Source: Diprion similis (Eukaryota > Arthropoda > Insecta > Hymenoptera > Diprionidae). Taken from it: DNA of 64,000 nucleotides. Below are positions 56,612-64,000 of this stretch, piece by piece. The notes below the pieces were generated by a model that saw nothing but the letters and a program-made list of their open reading frames with translations, was not told the origin of the DNA and ran no database searches. Positions within the stretch are counted from its first letter, which is position 1, and each line of letters opens with the position of its first letter. The stretch spans positions 310,001-374,000 of the forward strand of contig NC_060116.1 in the NCBI RefSeq assembly GCF_021155765.1, written 5' to 3'. The translations under genes were made by a program, and so were the position numbers.

Positions 56612-57745
56612 GTTTATATCTCGTTTCCGTTTTCACGAGGGGAGTAAAACAGATGCAATTTATCAAGGGGTAGAATACGCAGACATTATAAGTGACCAAG
56701 TTGATATACATAGATATTATAAGAAAGCAAGATGGCGAAGAGGTCTGTCAGTGTGTATAGTGTGGCCACACGCCCTTACGGTATGCTAAAAGTGATCTCT
56801 CCGGGGTCTTATCTCGATGTCGCAAGATGAGTCTACGATCTCCAGCGGTCAAAGCTGAAATAGGTTTATATCTCGTGTCCGTTACGGAAGGCGGTGCAAA
56901 TGATTGCCGTCTATCGAAGGAAGTATATGTAGTCATTACAAGAGAAGAAAGATGATGAGAAGGGTTGCGGGTGTATACAGTGTGGTTCATGTTATGTCAG
57001 TAATGTTTGAGCCTTGTGACGGAGGGCAGGTTGGTCCCAGTATTCCGTGGTACACCCTTACGGTATGTTGATTGTTATGACTTAGAGAACAACGAAGGAA
57101 TTTCACCGGCTGCCTCATTTCGATGTCGCAAGATGAGTTTACGATCTTCAACGGACAAAGCTGCAATAGGTTTATATCTCGTGTCCGTTACGGAGGATGG
57201 CGTAGCTAGTTGCCGTCTATCGAGGAAAGTATATGTAGCCGTTACAAGAGAAGAAAAATAATGAAAAGGGTTGCGGGTGTATACAGTATGGTTCATGTTA
57301 TGTGAGTAATGTTTGGGCCTTGTGACGGAGGGCAGGTTGGTCCCCGCTATTCCGTGGTACACCCTTACGGTATGTTGATTGTTATGACTTAGAGAACAGC
57401 GAAATGGTTTCACCGGCTGTCTCATTTCGATGTCGCGAGATGAGTTTACGATCTTTAACGGAAAAAGCTGCAATAGGTTTATATCTCGTGTCCGTTACGG
57501 AGGGTGGCGTAGGTAGTTGCCGTCTATCGAGGGAAGTATATGTAGCCGTTATAAGAGAAGAAAAATAATGAAAAGGGTTGCGGGTGTATACGTTATGGTT
57601 CATGTTATGTGAGTAATGTTTGGGCCTTGTGACGGAGGGCATACTGGTCCCCGCTTTTCCGTGGTACACCCTTGCGGTATGCTGATTGTTTTGACTCAGA
57701 GAACAGCGAAGGGATTTCACCGGTTGACCCATTTCGATAGCGTAT
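56612..57745 (+). repeat. Tandem repeat of about 305 bp, three to four copies
   Basis: GGTTTATATCTCGTGTCCGT, TTGCCGTCTATCGA, AAGGGTTGCGGGTGTATAC, TTGTGACGGAGGGCA and GGTACACCCTT recur with a 305-308 bp period (for example 57014, 57319, 57627). The first copy is shorter and more diverged. Short frames in it are not genes. Confidence 0.85.
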
Positions 57746-58040
57746 CATTCACAGGATGTTACAGTGAATAGGCCGGTTCTCGCTTCACCCCCTACACCTG
57801 AAGAGGTCAGCGTTCGATATAACTGCGGGGCAGCGAAAGGATGCTGAGGGAATCTTATTGCATAAAATTAACGTACTCTCTTGCAACCAAAAATCACAGG
57901 TAGATGATACTACGAAGGATTGGATGCTAGTGCTTGTACTGTACGTCCTGTATTTGTGTGACATATTCTGATTTTGTGGTCCAAATAAATTTGTGGTTTC
58001 GAAAATCGCTTTGCTGAAGAATAGAACCCTATATTTCGAA
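57746..58040. other. Upstream region of the spliced virus-like gene
   Basis: No gene; presumably holds the promoter of the following gene. No clear TATA box. Confidence 0.4.
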
Positions 58041-59297
58041 ATGTGTAAAATCTCAGAGCTACGGTACGCTGTGGTGAAGGCGGTTAGTTTAGCCCGCAAG
58101 AGCAACGGTGTTCTCCGGCGCGTGCATCCCGTTTTCCGTCGGTAGGTGTTGTTCCGGATGACACCGGCGGAATTGCTTCGGCAATTGCGGCACCTCCTGG
58201 CGGTCTGCGGGGCACGGGCGCTGGCTCTCCTCCATGCCAGCGGAGCATTAAATAATTTTGAGTGTCTCAGTGCGGCCGTGCGGGTGATCCGTAGGCAGGG
58301 TGCCTCCCGGTTCGCGATTATTCGTGGGTTGATGGCCGAGTTTGAGGAGCGCACAGGTAAGTTTAAAACGGTGTTTGTGCTACGAGTGGTGTAGGTTTTA
58401 ATCATTGTGGAATTTAAATAACCGGATATCCGATATGGGGTAGAGAATGAAGAAAAATACAATGTGGAAAGTATTACATCGAGTTTTTCATCTGCTAGAA
58501 TTAAGATCGATGCTGATGGATACAGCGGAGAACGAAGCTGCCCTCAGCGCGGCCTGTGCGAGATGCGAGGAGATTGATATGCAACGGGGGGTGGACGAGG
58601 CGATGGCTGTGGAGGAGGCTGCGCAACCGGTTCGCGATGGTAACCCCAGATGATTTGCCTGTCCGATATAACACCGCATGGAGTATCTGTGTGTAAATAT
58701 ATTGTGCGTGAACGGTATATCAAGTTTTCTATCCGTTAGATTTCTTATCATTGCTAAACGGGACGCCGAAAACCGAAGCATCTCTACAGGAAGCATGTGC
58801 GACTTGCGAGAAGCAGGCAGCGCCTGCATGCAATCAACAAGCAGATGGGTCCGTAGAGAGGGTAAATTCTGCCGAATGAGACGGTAAGTCCAGATAATTT
58901 GTATGTTCGATATACCGCACCGCGGAGTACCTGTGTGTAAATACGTCGTGTGTATGCAAGCTGTCTTCCAAGAGGTTGAAAAAAAAAGTCTTCTTTATCG
59001 CGTATACTGATAGAAGCGTTGGATATTCAAGGTATAGGAAAAGTTTCAAAACGGGAAGTAACTAGGGTATTCTGATGTGATCTGACGCACAATTTCTTTT
59101 CGGGCGGATAATTAGAGCCGGTCGTTGTTCGCGAGCCAGAAGAAGCAGGGGTAGAAGAAGAAGATGAAGAAGGGGTCGGTTATGAAATATCGCCGATGGA
59201 TGAGGCTGTGATATTCTCGTGGCAGCTGTCTCCCGAGAGTGGAGTGTTCACACAGCTGACATTTACACCGCCTCCGGAGGATGGGGATGATTTTTAA
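58041..59297 (+). pseudogene. Four-exon gene of unknown function with duplicated exon
   Basis: I infer exons 58041-58356, 58499-58639, 58740-58883 and 59116-59297, all GT/AG and all junctions in phase 1. The lengths sum to 783, exactly 261 codons. Exons 2 and 3 are homologous: SMLMDTAENEAALSAACARC against SLLNGTPKTEASLQEACATC, both ending Arg/stop-Asp-Gly at the donor. In-frame stops at 58143-58145 (TAG) and 58877-58879 (TGA) disable it. The N-terminal part (TPAELLRQLRHLLAVCGARA, AAVRVIRRQGASRFAIIRGL) is helical and basic; the C-terminus (MDEAVIFSWQLSPESGVF) is acidic. I do not recognise the family. It lies 109 bp upstream of the polymerase gene on the same strand and probably belongs to the same virus-like element. 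Confidence 0.55.
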
Positions 59298-59405
59298 ACT
59301 GTGGGGAAGTAAACACGCGGGTACTCGACAGTGTGCGTTTCTAGTAAAATCTACGAGATTTGACAATACCTATTGGATTGATGGTTCGTTACTACAGGAT
59401 TTAGG

Positions 59406-59564
59406 ATGAATTTTGTTTTTGTATGTACAACAGGGATTCCCATTGTCAGACGAGATACTGGTCCATATGGCATTAACGAGGGTGCCAGTACCTCCGGTTT
59501 ACAGACCGGTGGGGGTAGAGTCAGGATGAATCGCGATAACGATTCTGACGCGACATTAGAGTCC

Positions 59565-59605
<41 letters not shown>

Positions 59606-62600
59606 CGACGACGAGACAGAGACAGCTTCAGACGTGACATACGAGATGAACGATGACGATGACGACGACGACGTGCCAGAGACAGCTAACTCTGGAAGCA
59701 CGGGCAGGGAAACGGAACGGGAGAGTGAAGCTGCGAGTGAGTCTGGGTCAAATCAGACATCCGAGGACGGGACTAGTTCACTGGGTAACCGTTTTACGGT
59801 TATCGGTGGATCGTCGAAATTTATTCGTAAATTCGATGTCACTGGGCGCGAATTACGAATGAAGATCGCGGCCCCTGAATCGGGTGTTAATCTAGTGGGG
59901 TGGCTGGAGGACGCGTTCAGAGACCTGCATGCGTATGCCATAGGAACGTGCCGTAGTAACGACTACATAGGTTTCACGTTTAGCGCTGATAGCTTCAGTC
60001 AAGGCCCTGCGTGGTTATCGTTCCGTCCGGTGAGGGACTCGCGGTACACTCACCTTTGGAAGCTAGTTTTTAGCGTAGCCCAGAGCGCATCAGAGTTTGG
60101 CGTTGACAGTGTCTTTACCGTGACGGTACACAGCGTTGGCGTACCGACGGGCCGCGGAAAGCCGAAGCCGATCACGCATGCGGGGGTATTTAAAAATTCC
60201 ATCGTGCAGATTATCAACAGCGACGGACTGTGCCTACCTCGCGCCCTCGTTGTAGCCAAGGCTCACGCCGAGAAGGGCCCGGCCCGCAGCGGCGCCCTGC
60301 ACGAGCATTACGAGATGGTGAGATTTGCTAGGTCAAGCATCCAGCGTGCAGAGGCTCGTAATCTTGTTGCGAGTGCTGGTGTAGAGATTCCGCCAACAGG
60401 GTGCACGGTGTATAAAATCGCACAGTTCCAGAACTATCTGGCACGCGAGGGATTGCTCCTCACAGTGTACGAGTTGGGGAGGCTAGGTACCGGCGAAGCG
60501 GCATTTTACGACGGAACTGCCGTGGTGAGAGCAACTGGAATAGGCGATGTCAGGCACCGTTTGAATCTGCTGTACTATCCAGACGAACAGCATTATTGTC
60601 CGATTGTCAATTTAACCGCGGCGGCGGCAGGTGCCTCCTTTTGTCAACCCTGCAATAGAAAATTTAACAACGGGTACGAACACCGATGCTCTGAAAAGTG
60701 CCCACAGTGCCTCGCATCGCCACCGTACAACAGCGAGTCTCGCGAAATCCAGTGTCCCGATTGCAAGCGCGTATTTTGCGGTAACGGCTGCCTGGAGTAT
60801 CACCGCAGGATCGGCTCCTTCAGACCGCGTCACTCCGTATGTACAACACTGCATTTATGCCTGGATAGCGGGCGATTCGTAAATCTTTCAAGGCGGAATC
60901 ACATTTGTGAAACTCGTTTTTGCGCCACGTGCCGATGCAACAGACCATACAATCACTACTGCTACATGACGCCACTAAAAGACGCGATCAGGCCGGAACG
61001 TTATATCTTTACTTTCTATGATTTTGAAACGCAGCAATGCGAGACGGTAAACGGTGATGCGACGACGAACATACATGTGCCGAACCTGTGCGTAGCGCAC
61101 TAAGTGTGTACGCAATGTATCCACGATCACGACATATCGAACGGCTGTTCCGCTTGCAGGCTTGTACGTGAGTACGTTTTCAGGAGGGATCCGGTGAAGG
61201 AGCTGGTAGACTTTGCTATTCGGCCCATTCACGACTTTGCACGTATCGTATGCATTGCACACAATGCAAAAGGTTTTGACGCGCAATTCATACTGCGGCA
61301 TATGGTTGAGCAGGCTGGAAATCCGCCGCAGGCCATTTTAAGCGGTAGCAAGATCATTATGCTAGAAACGGGGCACACCCGTTTTCTAGATTCTCAAGCG
61401 TATATGCCCATGGCATTATCGGCGCTACCGAAGGCATTTGGACTACCGGCTGCTTCCGTGAAAGGTGTATTCCCTCACCTTTTCAATACCTCTGAAAACG
61501 TTGGTTACGTGGGACCGCTTCCCGCAGCAAAGTTTTACTCTCCGGATACCATGAGTAGCGATGCGGGAGCAGAGTTTTACTTGTGGTACAACGAGGCTGC
61601 AATGAACGATCAAGTGTTTGACTTTGATGCGGAATTGCTATCGTACTGCCAGTCGGATGTCGATATATTGCGGCGCGCGTGCGTAGCATTCAGGGACGTA
61701 TTTCTGGAATGCGGCAGAGTGTGTCCCTTTACCGAGAGCATGACAATTGCCTCGGCTTGCTCGGCGGTGTTCCGTAAGAATTTCTTAAAACCAGAGCGAA
61801 TAGGTATCCTGCCACCGGGCGGCTATCGACTTGCCGACGCCCAGTCTCGCAAGGCTCTGGAATGGCTAGTCCTGAAGGAGCGCCAGCTGGGCATTTACAT
61901 CAGGCATGCCGGAAACGGGCGTGAGTTTCGGATTCCGGAGACAGGTCGCAAGGTGGACGGATACCATGTCGCGGGCGACGGCACGCGGCACGTCTTCGAG
62001 TTCCACGGGCGCTTCTGGCACGGCTGTCGCGAATGTTTGCGGATCAACCGCGACAGACGTAACGTTAATGGTGAGTCATTGGACAAGCGTTACGAAGAAA
62101 CTAGTGCGAAGACCGAGCGTATGCGTGAACTGGGTTACCGCGTGACAGAGCAGTGGGAATGCGTCTTTGATTAAGGCTTAAGGGAGAACGAGGAGATGAG
62201 GGAGTACGTGGTGATACACCCGCTGACCGCTGCCACTGCCACGAGCGAAGTGCTCAACCCGCGTGATGCGTTCTACGGCGGTCGAACGGGGAACACTTCC
62301 CGATACTACGAGGTGAAAACGGATGCAGCGGGCATCGCGTGCGAGGAAATACGATACGTCGATGTTTGTTCGTTGTATCTGTTCATCTGCAAGAATGGAT
62401 GGTTCCCGGTTGGCCACCCGACGATCTACGTTGGAGAGGAGTGTAAGCTCCTGACAGGGGCGAGGGGTTGCGACATCACGCGAGTCGAGGGGTTGATCAA
62501 ATGTCGAGTTTTACCGCCACGCAATCTTTATCACCCTGCTTTGCCGGTGCGCATGCATGACAAACTCATGTTTGCATTGTGCCGCTCATGTTTTCAGAGT

Positions 62601-63682
62601 TTGCGTCAGGGCGAGTGTAGACATGATGACGAGGCCGCGCAAGAATTCGAGGGCACGTGGGTGTCCGTTGAATTGAAAAAAGCTGTGGAGATGGGCTATA
62701 AGATCAAGAGCATTCGCGAAATCTGGCAGTATATGGTAACATCTTTTGATCCGACTACTCGTCAAGGGGGGCATTTCGCTGACTACATCGACACCTTCCT
62801 CAAAATTAAGCAAGAGGCAAGCGGCTGGCCTGCTGAATGCGAGGACGAGTCGGCTCAAATGCGGTATCTCGACGAGTACGAACGTGTCGAAGGTATACGA
62901 CTAGATCGCGACCGTATTGCGAAGAATCCCGGTATGCGATCGGTCTCTAAATTATGTCTGAACTCATTTTGGGGTAAGGTTGGGCAATGTGAGAACCTGG
63001 TAAAAACGGAGGTTATCAAGACGCGACAGCAGCTGCTCGAGTTTTGACCAACCCTGAAGTCGAGGTGTCCGGTTTGCTGCCTGTAAACGACGATGTACTG
63101 TACGTGTGTTGGTCGCACGCACAACACAGCGTTGAACCGTCAGCACTGGCGAACGTCGTTATTGCCGCGTACATCACTGCTTAGGCTCGGCTGAAGCTCT
63201 ACTCGTACCTCGAGAAGCTCGATCGACGCGTTCTCTACTACGATACCGATTCAGTGATTTATACCCGGAACCACCACCGACCAAACGCGTATGAACCTCC
63301 TACGGGTAACTTCCTTGGCGATCTAACGGACGAGCTGGAGCCTTATGGCCGTGTGAGCTTTATACGGGCTTTTGTCTCTGGGGGGCCAAAGTTCTACGCT
63401 TTCATCGTCAAACGTCCGAATGGTGAAGAGGTTGAAATTTGCAAGGTGAAAGATATAACGCTGAACCACACGGCGAGCTCGAAAATTAACTTCGAGGCCA
63501 TCAAAGGGATGGTGGTAGAAGCCGCTGCACCCATCAATTTGGAGTATCGTGCTATTCGCCGTACGGAACTGCACGCAGTGGTGACTCGCTCCGAGTGCAA
63601 AACGTGCAAGCCAGTATTCGCGAAAAGGCGTTGCTGCGTCGACAGTTTCGACACGCTGCCCTACGGTTACCGCGCTGGGTGA
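59406..63682 (+). pseudogene. B-family DNA polymerase with OTU-like N-terminus, disabled
   Basis: A long GC-richer frame. It opens with an acidic (Asp)n region (59567-59670); the real start may be MNRDNDSDATL at 59526. Around 60219-60600 NSDGLCLPRALVVAKAHAE and EQHYCPIVNL give the Cys and His blocks of an OTU/papain-like fold (inference), followed by many CxxC pairs (SEKCPQCLASPPYNSESREI, ETRFCATCRCNRPYNHYC). The exonuclease motifs are FYDFETQQ, IAHNAKGFDAQFIL and LSYCQSDVDILRR; the polymerase motifs are A YVDVCSLYLFICK, B VSKLCLNSFWGKVGQ and C YYDTDSVIY. Disabled by TAA 61101-61103, TAA 62172-62174, a frameshift near 63045 and TAG 63182-63184. The domain set is that of protein-primed-type polymerases of arthropod virus-like elements; it differs clearly from the fragment at 19345-20924. 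Confidence 0.85.
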
Positions 63683-64000
63683 TGATCAACCCAGCCTCCG
63701 AACAGTTTCACGCTCCCGCTACCGTCTTCTCACCCCTGCGGTACAAACACCCGGACGGAAGTTTACAGGCCACGCGCACGCTCGACCGACAGACAAACAA
63801 ACAGACAGAGACCATTGAAGGGCTTCTTACCCCCATCCAGACGTTATTCGAACCAACGAGACTCTCGTGCCCGGACACCTTAGGAGAAACCCGCTTGTAT
63901 GCGCCCCACCCAGCTGTATAAAGGTTAGTACCACACGTAAATCCTAATCCAGCATGAAAAATTGTAAAAAACAAAAATCTCAGATTGCACGTAAAAAATC
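63683..64000. other. Sequence after the polymerase gene
   Basis: No gene called. A short CAGACAAACAAACAGACAGA repeat near 63790. The element probably continues beyond the window or ends near here. Confidence 0.4.

Noticed and set aside
57785-58462. Minus-strand 225-codon frame
   Set aside because: Antisense to the spliced plus-strand gene, whose exon borders and phases are consistent; the antisense frame shows no domain.

Overview
This is eukaryotic, almost certainly insect DNA (possibly Hymenoptera; the species cannot be fixed from the window). It reads as a transposon graveyard: I find no convincing host housekeeping gene, rRNA, tRNA or CRISPR. Almost all recognisable coding sequence belongs to mobile or virus-like elements, most of them broken by stops, frameshifts and lost catalytic residues. 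Noncoding stretches are AT-rich with spliceosomal introns and microsatellites.

Layout. 1-3050 (minus): three genes of an arthropod virus-like element of the type that carries a B-family DNA polymerase. 3533-8752: a foldback element with two almost identical 1461-bp inverted arms around a 60-bp satellite. 9298-19225 (plus): Ty3/Gypsy-like element A, decayed, with a 2.3-kb long-TIR DNA transposon (9841-12145) inserted in its leader. 19345-20924 (minus): a fragment of another B-family polymerase, abutting an inverted-repeat block full of an AGCACAA motif (20889-23101). 23990-24930: a tandem repeat of about 220 bp. 26389-31047 (plus): Gypsy-like element C, complete with 163-bp LTRs and a 5-bp target duplication. 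31211-31850: a near-perfect 0.64-kb hairpin.

32502-51473 is a nest. Two opposed copies of a repeat flank Gypsy-like element B (33365-50985, minus, same family as A). B's gag is split by an 8.5-kb CACTA-type DNA transposon (40516-49058) with a TNP2-like transposase gene and a five-exon DUF4806-like gene. The second exon of that gene is itself split by a 1.2-kb foldback insertion (44964-46161).

52458-55876 (plus): a decayed Mutator-like transposase fused to a YqaJ-type nuclease and a Ulp1-type protease. 56612-57745: a tandem repeat of about 305 bp. 58041-63682 (plus): a second kind of virus-like element, with a spliced four-exon gene carrying a duplicated exon, followed by a large B-family DNA polymerase gene with an OTU-like N-terminal region.

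The most interesting biology is in the Gypsy family A/B. Between RNase H and integrase the pol region carries two successive macro-type domains: one with the GCGLD signature of ADP-ribose-binding macro domains, and a second divergent one that shares its N-terminal motif. The remainder is a rich record of nested insertion, recent inverted duplication and gene decay.
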